Part shown: piece by piece, positions 34,234-43,602 of the stretch
How the letters are laid out: each line of letters begins with the position of its first letter
Position numbering within the stretch: the stretch's first letter is position 1
From: Firmicutes bacterium UBA1191
GTDB lineage: Bacteria > Bacillota > Clostridia > Peptostreptococcales > Anaerovoracaceae
Direction of reading: 5' to 3'
Assembly (NCBI GenBank): GCA_002310095.1
Contig: DBYH01000010.1
Coordinates: 41,646-105,645, forward strand
DNA: 64,000 nt
The notes under the pieces: model-generated
Told to the model about the DNA's origin: nothing
Databases searched by the model: none
What the model saw: the letters and a program-made list of their open reading frames with translations, nothing else
Program-made: the position numbers and the translations under genes

Positions 34234-36435
34234 TTATCCCTTGTTCCTGTAGGCCTCCAAGATGCCCGGTATGCCTTTGAATGAGCGGCATATCTTCTCT
34301 ATCTGGGACCTGTCGTGTATCATGAGCGTCAGATTGATTCTGACAGTCTCGTCCTTGTTGGCGCGGGCGTTGAGCCCTATGATCCTGACATCCATGTCCT
34401 CGCAGACCTTGGAGATGCTTGAGAGCATGCCCTTCTGGTCCTTGGCGATAATGCTTATTTCGCCGTCGTAGGACTTGTCCAGAAGCTCAGGATCCCAGCT
34501 GACCTCGATCAGCCTCTGTTTTTCCTCTTCATCCAGGGCCTTCATGTTGTCGCAGTCCGTTCTGTGAACCGTGATTCCCCTGCCCTTTGTGATGTATCCG
34601 ACTATTTCGTCGCCCGGCACCGGGGTGCAGCAGCGGGCGATGCTTATCATGAGATTGTCGACTCCCTCGACTATGACGCCGGTCTCAGCGTCCGCCGTCC
34701 TCATGTGCTCGGCTCTCTTCTGTGTCTTCTCACTTATCTCATTGAGGTTGTCGAGAAGTGTCTTGCTCTTCTCCTCAGTTTCAAGCTGGAGTCTCTCGTC
34801 CTCGTAACTCTGAAGCTTATTGGCTACTCTCGTCTGAAGACTTCCGCCGTAGCTGAGCTGGTTGTAGAGGTCGTCGGCGTCCTTGAATCCCAGATCCTTG
34901 GCTGCTCTGAGCATGTAGTTGTTGGTCATCAGGATTCTCGGGTCGTAGCCCTTTCTTCTCAGGTACTGAGCGAAGGTATCCTTGCCCTTGTCGACGGTGT
35001 CGTTCTTGTTCTCCTTCTTAAGCCACTGGCGGATCTTGTTTCTGGCTGAGCTGCTCTTTGCTATCTTCAGCCAGTCAATGCTCGGTCCCGGGGCGTTCGG
35101 CGACGTTACGATGTCGACGATGTTGCCGTTTTCCAGTGTGTGGTCGATGGTTACCATCTTGCCGTTGACCTTGGCGCCTACGCACTTGCAGCCTACATCC
35201 GTATGGATCTTGAAAGCAAAGTCAAGAGGCGTCGCTCCGGCCGGCAGTTCTATTACGTCACCCTGAGGTGTGAATACGAATACCTGATTGGAGAAGAGGT
35301 CCATCTTGAGGGATTCCATGAACTCCTTAGGGTCATTGACGTCCTTCTGCCACTCGAGGGCCTGTCTCAGCCAGCTGAGCTTGACCTCCTCCTTGTCGTC
35401 GGCTACGCCCTCCTTGTACTTCCAGTGGGCTGCGATACCGTATTCAGCAATACGATGCATCTCCTGGGTTCTGATCTGGATCTCAAAAGGTCTTCCCGCG
35501 TCGCTTATGACCGTCGTATGCAGAGACTGGTACATGTTCGGCTTCGGCATGGCTATGTAGTCCTTGAACCTGCCCGGAATAGGCGTCCACATGGTATGGA
35601 CAAGTCCCAAAGCCGCGTAGCAGTCTCTGACGGTGTTGACGATGATTCTTACAGCCATGAGGTCGAATATCTCATCGAGACTCTTGTGCTGGAATTTCAT
35701 CTTTTTGTAGATGCTGTAGAAGTGCTTGGATCTTCCGTAGGTCTCGTGTTCGATTCCTATCTCATCCAGAGCCTTGCTTATCTCTTCGACGACCTTGTTT
35801 ATGGCGCTCTCTCTGGCGCCCTTTCTCTCGCTGACCTGCTCAGCCAGGTCGTAGTAGGCGTTAGGCTCGAGGAATTTCAGGGCGATATCCTCTAGTTCCA
35901 TCTTCATGGAGTAGATTCCGAGTCTGGCAGCCAGAGGAGCGTATATGTCCAGCGTCTCCTGGCATTTCTCGATGATCTTCTCATGAGTCATGTAGTTGAT
36001 CGTCCTGAGGTTGTGCAGCCTGTCGGCCAGCTTTATTATGAGGACACGGATGTCCTTGGCCATAGCCAGGAACATCTTTCTGAGGTTTTCAGCCTGTCTC
36101 TCCTCTTTGCTTTCGAATTTGAGGGCGCTCAGCTTGGTGACGCCGTCAACAAGCTCCGCGACTTCTTTTCCGAACTCCTTCCCCATCTGTTCCAGAGTGT
36201 ATGGAGTGTCTTCGATTACATCATGAAGGAGCCCTGCAGCAATGGTCTCCGAATCCATTCCCAGCTCGGCTAGTATCTCCGCCACCGCAACAGGATGGAT
36301 CAGATACTCCTCGCCCGACTTGCGCAGCTGATTTCTGTGCATCTCGTCAGCAACGTCGTAGGCCCTGGAGATCATGTCCATGTCGTAGTTCGGGTTGTAT
36401 TCTTCGATTTTACTGAGGAAATCTCTCTTCAACAT
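34234..36435 (-). CDS. rel: Bifunctional (p)ppGpp synthetase/hydrolase
   Basis: The 733-residue Rel protein sets the stringent response alarmone level. The HD hydrolase is intact (L-L-H-D-V-I-E-D-T near residue 70). The synthetase has R-F-K-D, the RXKD form typical of bifunctional enzymes, with F-E-I-Q-I-R-T downstream. A TGS domain (about 385-450), a zinc-finger region with A-R-C-C-T-P-V-P-G-D, and a C-terminal ACT domain follow. It lies six bases after secDF. Confidence 0.95.
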   Translation of the reverse strand: MLKRDFLSKIEEYNPNYDMDMISRAYDVADEMHRNQLRKSGEEYLIHPVAVAEILAELGMDSETIAAGLLHDVIEDTPYTLEQMGKEFGKEVAELVDGVTKLSALKFESKEERQAENLRKMFLAMAKDIRVLIIKLADRLHNLRTINYMTHEKIIEKCQETLDIYAPLAARLGIYSMKMELEDIALKFLEPNAYYDLAEQVSERKGARESAINKVVEEISKALDEIGIEHETYGRSKHFYSIYKKMKFQHKSLDEIFDLMAVRIIVNTVRDCYAALGLVHTMWTPIPGRFKDYIAMPKPNMYQSLHTTVISDAGRPFEIQIRTQEMHRIAEYGIAAHWKYKEGVADDKEEVKLSWLRQALEWQKDVNDPKEFMESLKMDLFSNQVFVFTPQGDVIELPAGATPLDFAFKIHTDVGCKCVGAKVNGKMVTIDHTLENGNIVDIVTSPNAPGPSIDWLKIAKSSSARNKIRQWLKKENKNDTVDKGKDTFAQYLRRKGYDPRILMTNNYMLRAAKDLGFKDADDLYNQLSYGGSLQTRVANKLQSYEDERLQLETEEKSKTLLDNLNEISEKTQKRAEHMRTADAETGVIVEGVDNLMISIARCCTPVPGDEIVGYITKGRGITVHRTDCDNMKALDEEEKQRLIEVSWDPELLDKSYDGEISIIAKDQKGMLSSISKVCEDMDVRIIGLNARANKDETVRINLTLMIHDRSQIEKICRSFKGIPGILEAYRNKG

Positions 36436-36441
36436 GATGTC

Positions 36442-38961
36442 TTACAGCCTGAATGTGTCGTCTGTCTCTCTTGGTTCTTCTTTCTTCTGTCCGCCCTTGA
36501 CGTAGCGCTTCGAGCGTTTCTTGTTGACTTCCTTCTTCGGAGCCGCAGGTTTGACTTCGGCCTTGGCTTCCTCAGCAGGTTCGGCTGCCTTTGCCTCTTC
36601 CGCAGGCTCAGGAACATCGACGGGCTCTTCTGCCTTTGCTTCTTCTGCCGCCAGGTTCTCTTCAGGGATCTGCGCCTCTGTCTCAGGAGCTTTCACCTTC
36701 TTAGGAGTATATGGCTTGCCTTCCTTTTTGGCCTTCTTCTTTGCCTTCTTTTCGGCTTCCTTGATCTGCTTCTGGTACTCTGTCGTTCTGCCTCTCTTGC
36801 CCAGTTCAAAGAATACAGGCGAGCAGACGCAGATCGATGAGTAAGTACCCGCGAGTACGCCGACCATCAGAGGGAATACGAACTCTCTTATGGATTCTCC
36901 CGCTATGATGACTATAGGAACCATTACGATGATGGTCGTCAGCGAGGTCATCAATGATCTTCCCAGAGTCTGGGTGATGCTTCGGTCGATCGTTTCCTTG
37001 AGAGTGCCTCGCTTCATGTAGCGTATGTTCTCTCTGATACGGTCGAATATTACGATCGTGTCGTTTATCGAGTAACCTACTACCGTCAGGATACCGGCAA
37101 TGAACGGGTTGTCCACGGTTATGCCGAATATCGCGTAGAAGGAAATTACTATCAATACGTCGTGGAGTACGCCCAGCATGGCCGCTCCGCCGAAGGTCCA
37201 TTGTCTGAACCGTATCCTGATGTATATCATCATACATATCGCGGATATGATGATGGCCAGGATGGCGTTGTTCCGCAGTTCCTTTCCGACCGAAGGCCCA
37301 AAGTACTCCTGTGTCACAACGTTGTCGTTGCCCTCTATGCCGAATTCCTGATTTATGGCTTCGATGACCTCCGCCCTTCCGGCCTTGTCGAGGGACTGTA
37401 TTGTTCTGATTACTATCTGGTCGTTGTCCTTGCCCGCGTATATGATCTGCGGATCCAGATCAAATTCGCTGATGGCGTCCTCGACCTTGGAGATCTCGAC
37501 CTGCTTGCCCATGTCAAGCTGGATCATCGTTCCGCCGGTGAAGTCGATACCGTAGTTAAGGCCTCTTATCATTCCGAAGGCCAGGCCCAGGATCAGTATT
37601 CCGGCTGAAATGCAGTAGAAGATCTTTCTCTTGTCCATGAACTGAATCGTCTTCGTGATGTGGAATGTCGCCGAGTTGTCCTCTTTGATTCCAAAGACAG
37701 ACTTCTTGGCGAATTTCTCGCTTGACGCCATGAGTTTGACGTAGAGCTGAGTGATGAATACAGCCGTGAAGATACTTACGATGATACCTACCATGAAGGT
37801 GTAAGCGAATCCCTTAACGGCGCTTGTTCCGATCTCGTAGAGGATGACCGCAGCAATAAGAGTGGTTACCTGAGAGTCGATTACCGTCGTCATGGCTCGC
37901 TTGGAACCTGTCTCGGTAGCCACACGCACGGTCCGTCCGAGCACTATCTCCTCACGTATACGCGAGAATATAACTACGTTGGCGTCGACCGCCATACCTA
38001 TGGATATGATGATACCTGCGATACCCGGGAGAGTAAGTACTGTGCCCATGGATGCCATTATGTTCAGGATGAGCACCACGTAGAGCAGCAGCGCGATGTC
38101 CGCGCAAAGGCCAAGGCCTCTGTATACGAACAGCATGAGCAGAAGTATGATGGCCAGACCGATGAGTCCGCCGATAACGCTCATCTCAAGAGCGTTGTAT
38201 CCTATTGTCGCCGACTGTACGGATGACGTTACCTCGGTCAGTCCGATAGGCAGCGCACCACCGTTGATCTGAGCCGCAAGCAGCTGGGCCTCTTCAAGGT
38301 CGAAGTCTCCTGTTATGGTACAGTTGCCGCCCAGGATAGGCTCGTTTACTCTAGGGTCCGAGATTATCTGGTCGTCCAGTACAATAGCGATGCAGTTGTT
38401 GCCGACTCCGTCTATGGTTGAAGTGACCTCGCCGTTATATGCCTTCGTGGTGGCTTCTCCGAACTTATCGGCTCCCGCCCTGTCGAACTGAAGGTTAACC
38501 GCGTATCCTGTTGACTGGTCGTCCCTGGCCGCCTCCGCCTTCTTGACGTTGTCGCCCTCCAGAACCACTGTCTCATCGGCGAGTATGAACTGGAGCTTTG
38601 CCGTCTTGCCTATGAGTTCGATGGCCTCTTCAGGGTCTTCGACCTCAGGAATCTCGACTCTGATCCTGTTCTGTCCTTCGATTGTGATTGTCGGCTCGCC
38701 CAGACCGTTGGCATTGATACGGTTTTCAATAACTGTCTGGGTCTGTTCCATGGCCTGACGGAGCTCGTCATCGGACATTCCCTTGATGTCGTTGGCATCC
38801 GCCTCCATTACTACGTAAACGCCGCCCTTGATGTCGAGACCAAGGCTCATTCTGTCCTTAAGCGGCGAGATAGGTCCTATGCCCGTGACTGTGACAAGCC
38901 AGCCGAAAATGACGCATAGAACAATAAAAACTGCTAATACTTTTCTGAATGTGTAATTCAT
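36442..38961 (-). CDS. secDF: Fused protein-export subunit SecDF with long charged tail
   Basis: SecDF uses the proton gradient to pull exported proteins through SecYEG. Both halves are in one 839-residue chain. The SecD part has G-L-D-I-K-G-G near residue 42 and its large outer domain. The SecF part has Y-G-I-D-F-T-G-G-T near 470 and a G-Y-S-I-N-D-T-I-V-I-F-D-R-I-R-E helix. The last 117 residues are an unusual low-complexity tail: Lys-rich first, then A/E/P-rich with repeated A-E-E-A-K-A, then basic. A strong GGAGGAG site precedes the ATG. Confidence 0.95.
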   Translation of the reverse strand: MNYTFRKVLAVFIVLCVIFGWLVTVTGIGPISPLKDRMSLGLDIKGGVYVVMEADANDIKGMSDDELRQAMEQTQTVIENRINANGLGEPTITIEGQNRIRVEIPEVEDPEEAIELIGKTAKLQFILADETVVLEGDNVKKAEAARDDQSTGYAVNLQFDRAGADKFGEATTKAYNGEVTSTIDGVGNNCIAIVLDDQIISDPRVNEPILGGNCTITGDFDLEEAQLLAAQINGGALPIGLTEVTSSVQSATIGYNALEMSVIGGLIGLAIILLLMLFVYRGLGLCADIALLLYVVLILNIMASMGTVLTLPGIAGIIISIGMAVDANVVIFSRIREEIVLGRTVRVATETGSKRAMTTVIDSQVTTLIAAVILYEIGTSAVKGFAYTFMVGIIVSIFTAVFITQLYVKLMASSEKFAKKSVFGIKEDNSATFHITKTIQFMDKRKIFYCISAGILILGLAFGMIRGLNYGIDFTGGTMIQLDMGKQVEISKVEDAISEFDLDPQIIYAGKDNDQIVIRTIQSLDKAGRAEVIEAINQEFGIEGNDNVVTQEYFGPSVGKELRNNAILAIIISAICMMIYIRIRFRQWTFGGAAMLGVLHDVLIVISFYAIFGITVDNPFIAGILTVVGYSINDTIVIFDRIRENIRYMKRGTLKETIDRSITQTLGRSLMTSLTTIIVMVPIVIIAGESIREFVFPLMVGVLAGTYSSICVCSPVFFELGKRGRTTEYQKQIKEAEKKAKKKAKKEGKPYTPKKVKAPETEAQIPEENLAAEEAKAEEPVDVPEPAEEAKAAEPAEEAKAEVKPAAPKKEVNKKRSKRYVKGGQKKEEPRETDDTFRL

Positions 38962-39045
38962 CTACTCCTCCGGTGTATGTGTAATAATTTTATAATAATC
39001 AGTGACGGATTTTTAAAAACAGAAATCCATTTAATCATTCATAGT

Positions 39046-39074
39046 ATTATACAATTTTTTACTATTGCAAACAA
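39046..39074 (-). promoter_or_regulatory. Promoter of the secDF-led operon
   Basis: TTGTTT (39069-39074) and TATAAT (39046-39051) on the minus strand are 17 bases apart, giving a leader of about 80 bases before secDF. It follows the yajC terminator, so secDF is likely transcribed apart from yajC. Confidence 0.65.
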
Positions 39075-39116
39075 GCCTTAAACCGTTGATTTTACTGCAA
39101 AAACCATAGTTTTTTG

Positions 39117-39156
39117 CAACAGAAAACGCCGCACCCGAAAGGGATACGGCGCTGTT
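39117..39156 (-). terminator. Terminator after yajC
   Basis: A hairpin with CGCCG/CGGCG outer pairs and a CCC/GGG inner part (39127-39151) is flanked by CAG/CTG pairing and followed on the minus strand by TTTTC. It lies about 30 bases past the yajC stop. Confidence 0.75.
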
Positions 39157-39181
39157 TGCTGATATGGGTTTGAGGCGAAGT

Positions 39182-39646
39182 CTATTCTTCAGCTTCTTCA
39201 GCAACTTCTTCAGCAACTTCCGCTGCTTCCTCGGCTGCTTCGGCAGCTTCTTCAACTACCTCTTCCTCGACGACCGCGGCCTTCTTCATTCTCTTTGGCT
39301 TTGACTTTCTGGCCTCACTTCTTTCAGCGTCAGCCACTTCGTCGTAATCGTCAACTGAAGGTCTCGCGACATGTCCTGATCCTTCCTTCACGACCTTTGA
39401 TACAGCCCATCTCATGAACTCCATCTTGACTTTGTCAGGTCCGACCTGGACAATGATTGACTCTTCCTTCGTCTTGACGACCTTGCAGCAGATTCCGCCA
39501 ATCGTTACGATTTCATCTCCTACGGCGAGACCGGCTCTCATGGCCTTGGTTTCTTTTTCTTTCTTCTTCTGCGGTCTGATCATAAGGAAGTACATTACTG
39601 CGAACAGAAGTACCAGAATCAGAATTGAAAACATCGATCCACCCAT
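39182..39646 (-). CDS. yajC: Preprotein translocase accessory subunit YajC with acidic tail
   Basis: YajC associates with SecDF at the translocon. The 154-residue protein has one membrane helix (about 5-22) followed by the hallmark I-R-P-Q-K-K-K-E-K-E, then the small beta domain with V-G-D-E-I-V-T-I-G-G-I. The last 37 or so residues are an acidic low-complexity run of E, A and V, not usual for YajC. An AGGAGGAATT site precedes the ATG. The gene begins 54 bases after tRNA-Leu(CAA) with no terminator between. Confidence 0.92.
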   Translation of the reverse strand: MGGSMFSILILVLLFAVMYFLMIRPQKKKEKETKAMRAGLAVGDEIVTIGGICCKVVKTKEESIIVQVGPDKVKMEFMRWAVSKVVKEGSGHVARPSVDDYDEVADAERSEARKSKPKRMKKAAVVEEEVVEEAAEAAEEAAEVAEEVAEEAEE

Positions 39647-39700
39647 TAGTTAATTCCTCCTGTATTTCTATGATTTTAATTGTGTACCGTATCTATATCA

Positions 39701-39787
39701 TGGTGCCGGCTGTGGGGGTCGAACCCACACGGTGTCGCCACCACGGGATTTTGAGTCCCGCACGTCTGCCAATTCCATCAAGCCGGC
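39701..39787 (-). tRNA. tRNA-Leu (anticodon CAA)
   Basis: The 87-base gene folds as a class II tRNA with acceptor GCCGGCT/AGCCGGC, encoded CCA, D-arm T-G-G-C-A-G-A, a long variable arm and T-loop GTTCGAC. The anticodon loop CTCAAAA gives CAA, which reads the UUG codon. It has its own promoter overlapping the end of the RND gene. Confidence 0.95.
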
Positions 39788-39798
39788 GTGATGGGATA

Positions 39799-39827
39799 AT
39801 TTTAACATCAGACATTTACTATTTCAA
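39799..39827 (-). promoter_or_regulatory. Promoter of tRNA-Leu(CAA), overlapping the RND stop codon
   Basis: TTGAAA (39822-39827) and TAAAAT (39799-39804) are 17 bases apart on the minus strand. The -35 box lies in the last codons of the RND exporter gene, and transcription would start about five bases before the tRNA. Confidence 0.75.
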
Positions 39828-42800
39828 GTTCTTCATCCTTGATTTTTACCATGTGCTTGCGCGACAGCCACTTGTACATGATCGGGATAACAAACAGTGT
39901 CGTCACTGTGGCGTAGACCAGTCCGCCTATACATGTAATGGCCACTGGCTGCATCATTTCAGCACCCTGCCCTAATCCCAGAGCAAGAGGTATAAGACCG
40001 AGCACGGTCGTCGTCGCCGTCATGAGAACAGGTCTCATTCTTACGGATCCGGCCTGTATTATCGCCAGGTCTGTATCCATGCCTTCAAGCCTGAACCTGT
40101 TGATGCAGTCCACGAGAACTATTCCGTTGTTTACCACAATGCCGACCAGCATTACGAATCCCATCATGGCTATTACGCTCAGTACCTGGTTTGTGATGAG
40201 CAAAGCCAGCATTCCGCCTGTAAATGCCAGAGGCAGAGTGAATATGATTATGAACGGTGACCTGAGGGACTGGAACTGGGCGACCATGATCAGATACACG
40301 AGGATTATTCCCACAAGCATCATGAGTATCATTTTCCTCATGGACTTCATGATCTCTTCGTTCTCGCCGCTGTAACTTACTTCAACGCCGTCCTTGACCA
40401 GATTCTCGTTTTTCACAATAGTTTTCAGGTCAGATGTGACTTTGGTGATATTGTAACCGTCCTTGACGGAGGCGGAAACAGTCAGGCATCTGCGCTGGTT
40501 GTCGTGGTCTATGCTGTTCAAAGCCGAATCCCTGCTTATGATGGCGATATCCGAGAGATATACCTTCTCCTTAGTGCCGTCAGGCTTGTCCACGACAAAC
40601 TTCATGTCGGTCAGATCCTGAAGGGAAAAATCACCGCTCTTGGTGTTCTCCACGCTTACGTCGATGGTGTCGCCCTTTGTCGTCAGCTTCGTGGAATTAG
40701 TTTCCTTGGACAGTCTCGACTGAATCTGCTGGAATACCTGAGCCACAGTCAGACCGTGTTTCATTGCGCTGTTCTTGTCTACTGTTACCTTGACCTCATC
40801 TGTGCTTGACTCGGTAGTATCCGATACATCTTCGAGAGATTTCATCTCTCTCATTCTGTCTTCCATGTTCATGCCGGATATTCTCAGATCGTCGAGATTA
40901 TTGCTGTACAGTTTGACCTGAACTCCTGAATTGCCCATGTATTCGGTCATGTCCATCTCAGATGTCGTGTAGTATTCGCAGTTGTTTTCGTCGCCGATTT
41001 TCTCGATTACCTTAGCGACCTCGCGGCCCTTGTCCATCTTTTTCTGATCAAGTACGATGTACATAATCGTGCTGCGCACGTCGCTGTCTTCATCCGATGT
41101 TATGCCGTACATTTCATTGGCGTTGGACGAGAGCATTATTCCAACAGATTCGACTCCGTCGATCTTTCTGATCTCCTCGCTCATCTTGTCGTTGACACGA
41201 ATTGTATCTTCAAGGGTGCTGTCTTCAGGCATCGTAACCTCAGCCTCGATCTGGTAGGTCGACATGGCAGGCATGAACTCCAGTCCTTTTACAAGGAGAA
41301 GGCCGGATGATAGTACGAGCAGCGCAAAGGCTGCCAGAACGACTCTCTTTTTGTGCGTGAGAGCCCATGCCGCTGCCCTTCTGTACCATGCGACCACCCT
41401 TCCGTTCTGGGAGATGATCGTCTTCTTCGTCTTCTTGATCAGCAGACCCTTGGATGCCGCAGGCACAAATGAAAGGGCTATGATAAGGCTGGCCATGAGC
41501 GAGTATGTTACAGTCAGGGCCAGATCCATGAACAGTTCTCTGGTAAGTCCGTCTATGAACAGAATCGGTACGAATACGCATATTGTTGTCAGAGTCGACG
41601 CCGTGATGGCGCCTGCCACCTGAGACGCGCCGGAAACAGCAGCCTGCACGGCGCTGTATCCCATGGACCGCAGTCTGTAGGTGTTTTCGATTACTACAAT
41701 GGAATTGTCCACCAGCATTCCGACTCCGATGGCAAGACCCGAAAGGGATACCATGTTCATGGTGACTCCCGTAAAGTACATGAGAGCTATCGCAAAAACA
41801 ACACTGACAGGTATGCTGATCGCCGTTATGATCGTAGGACGTATGTCTCTGAGGAAGAACATCAGGATGAGGATCGCGAACAGAGCGCCGAGGAGCAGGT
41901 CCTTAGCAACCGAGTTGATTACCATGTGGATGTACTCTCCCTGGTCCATGAGAGTCGAGAATTTAAGACCCTTGTGCTCCGTCTCCAGCTTGCTGAATTC
42001 TTCCTGAACGTTGTCCGCCACAGTGGCTGTGGCATAGGTTGACTGCTTGCTGAAGCTGAGCAGCACACCGTTCTCTCCGTTGATCTTGGCGTATTTCCCC
42101 GCGTCGTGAGTGACATAGGATACTGTCGCGATGTCCTTGACTCTGATCGGGTCGAGGCCATCGATATCCATATCAAAGAGTATCAGATTCTTGAGTTCGT
42201 CCGTGTCCTTGATTTTGTCTCCGACGCTAACGAGAAGTTTCGCTTCGTCATCGGTAACATATCCCGCCGGCATCGAGAAGTTCTGGGCGTTGAGTATGGC
42301 CGATACGTTGTCCATGGTGATAACACCCGACATATCGGCGCTGTCAATGGCTGCCTGCTTCTGGGATTCGATCTCGGCAAGAGTGCTCTGAAGCTGGGAT
42401 ATGGTGGACTGGATAAGGCTCTGGGCCGCGGCAAGATCGGAATAAGCTGTGCTCATTTCGAAGGTCATCGCATCCTTCTGCTTCTCAAGTTCATCGATAG
42501 TTTCATCTATGGCGCTTATTTTATCCTTGATATCTTCGAGAGCCTCTTTCATCTGTTTCAGTGACTCTTCGAGCGCGTCGATCTGAAGCTGTATCTGTTC
42601 GCGCTCTTCATCGGTGGTCGCCGCCTCCAGCAATGTCTCGAGCTCAGTTATAGATGCCTCCACTGCTTCGATCTTGAGTTCAAGTTTGGTTCTCTGATTT
42701 TCAAGTTCATCCTTGGCTTCCTGAAGCTTCTGTATGGATGAATCAAATTCGTCTATGGCCTTGTTTGCGCCGTCTTTTACGTCATCCTTTCCGGATTCTA

Positions 42801-43482
42801 TGTCTTTGTTGCCTTTATTCGCCTGCTTGATGCCTTTCTTGACTTTGTTCTCACCTGAAGCGAACTGGGCTCGGACAGCCGCAGCGACATCTTCGTTTAC
42901 TTTGTCGATCTTGTCCTGGGACAGTACGATCTGCACGCCTTCGTCGACCATGCCGATCTCCGCAACAGAAGCAACGCCCTCGATGCCTTCTAGGTCGGTT
43001 TTGATGTTTTCCTCGTAGTACTTGGTTACTTCGGCCGGACTTTTATCATTGAGCCCCACTGCCGCGACTGTGACTGGTATCATGTTGAGACTCATCTTAA
43101 TGACGAGCGGTTTGCCGGCGCTGTCAGGAAGATAACCCTCGATCTGATCGATTTTATCGCGCATTTCAACAGACATGGAGTCCATGTCCACATCGTCAGT
43201 AAAAGTAAGTGTGATTGCTGAATAATTGTCTTCAGATACAGACGCGATTTCTTCGAGTTTAGGAAGCGTCGCCAGCTGCTGCTCGAGGGGTTCCGTTATC
43301 TCCTTCTCGACTTCCTCGGCATTTGACCCCGGCGCGGTCGTAATGACTACTGAATATGGCGCGCTTATATTCGGAAGCAGATCCGGCGTCATGCTGTATA
43401 AAGCGACTACGCCGAATACTATGGCTATTATTACTCCGACAATGACTGTAAATGGTCTTTTGACACTGTACTTGGTTAGCAT
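39808..43482 (-). CDS. RND-family efflux permease (AcrB/SwrC-like) with large coiled-coil insert
   Basis: The 1224-residue exporter has the AcrB layout of 12 membrane helices and two large outer domains. The proton-relay helix reads V-G-M-L-V-D-N-S-I-V-V-I-E-N, so one of the two AcrB aspartates is Asn. An insert of about 180 residues (roughly 205-385) in the first outer domain is predicted coiled coil. It starts with Gly-spaced heptads (K-K-G-I-K-Q-A-N-K-G) and continues as long Glu/Leu/Lys helices. No adaptor or outer-membrane partner is nearby, as expected in a monoderm. Substrate is unknown; drugs, lipopeptides or lipids are options. Confidence 0.88.
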   Translation of the reverse strand: MLTKYSVKRPFTVIVGVIIAIVFGVVALYSMTPDLLPNISAPYSVVITTAPGSNAEEVEKEITEPLEQQLATLPKLEEIASVSEDNYSAITLTFTDDVDMDSMSVEMRDKIDQIEGYLPDSAGKPLVIKMSLNMIPVTVAAVGLNDKSPAEVTKYYEENIKTDLEGIEGVASVAEIGMVDEGVQIVLSQDKIDKVNEDVAAAVRAQFASGENKVKKGIKQANKGNKDIESGKDDVKDGANKAIDEFDSSIQKLQEAKDELENQRTKLELKIEAVEASITELETLLEAATTDEEREQIQLQIDALEESLKQMKEALEDIKDKISAIDETIDELEKQKDAMTFEMSTAYSDLAAAQSLIQSTISQLQSTLAEIESQKQAAIDSADMSGVITMDNVSAILNAQNFSMPAGYVTDDEAKLLVSVGDKIKDTDELKNLILFDMDIDGLDPIRVKDIATVSYVTHDAGKYAKINGENGVLLSFSKQSTYATATVADNVQEEFSKLETEHKGLKFSTLMDQGEYIHMVINSVAKDLLLGALFAILILMFFLRDIRPTIITAISIPVSVVFAIALMYFTGVTMNMVSLSGLAIGVGMLVDNSIVVIENTYRLRSMGYSAVQAAVSGASQVAGAITASTLTTICVFVPILFIDGLTRELFMDLALTVTYSLMASLIIALSFVPAASKGLLIKKTKKTIISQNGRVVAWYRRAAAWALTHKKRVVLAAFALLVLSSGLLLVKGLEFMPAMSTYQIEAEVTMPEDSTLEDTIRVNDKMSEEIRKIDGVESVGIMLSSNANEMYGITSDEDSDVRSTIMYIVLDQKKMDKGREVAKVIEKIGDENNCEYYTTSEMDMTEYMGNSGVQVKLYSNNLDDLRISGMNMEDRMREMKSLEDVSDTTESSTDEVKVTVDKNSAMKHGLTVAQVFQQIQSRLSKETNSTKLTTKGDTIDVSVENTKSGDFSLQDLTDMKFVVDKPDGTKEKVYLSDIAIISRDSALNSIDHDNQRRCLTVSASVKDGYNITKVTSDLKTIVKNENLVKDGVEVSYSGENEEIMKSMRKMILMMLVGIILVYLIMVAQFQSLRSPFIIIFTLPLAFTGGMLALLITNQVLSVIAMMGFVMLVGIVVNNGIVLVDCINRFRLEGMDTDLAIIQAGSVRMRPVLMTATTTVLGLIPLALGLGQGAEMMQPVAITCIGGLVYATVTTLFVIPIMYKWLSRKHMVKIKDEELEIVNV

Positions 43483-43541
43483 AAATCCCTCTCCTCGATA
43501 ATAATCTCTAATCTCTTTTTTTATCTCTATCCTCTCATCAA

Positions 43542-43564
43542 ACGGTCCAATACCCCCAGACCGT
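43542..43564 (-). promoter_or_regulatory. Stem-loop at the 5' end of the RND exporter mRNA
   Basis: ACGGTC and GACCGT (43542-43547 and 43559-43564) can pair around an 11-base loop. The stem would sit within the first bases of the transcript from the promoter at 43573-43601. It could protect the mRNA end or be a weak terminator of the methyltransferase gene. Confidence 0.35.
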
Positions 43565-43572
43565 ACGTTGCT

Positions 43573-43601
43573 ATGTTAACACTTTATTACATAATAGGCA
43601 A
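43573..43601 (-). promoter_or_regulatory. Putative promoter of the RND exporter gene
   Basis: TTGCCT (43596-43601) and TAACAT (43573-43578) have 17-base spacing on the minus strand and lie just past the methyltransferase stop. The RND ATG has a GAGGAGAGGG ribosome site. Confidence 0.45.
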
Positions 43602-43602
43602 A

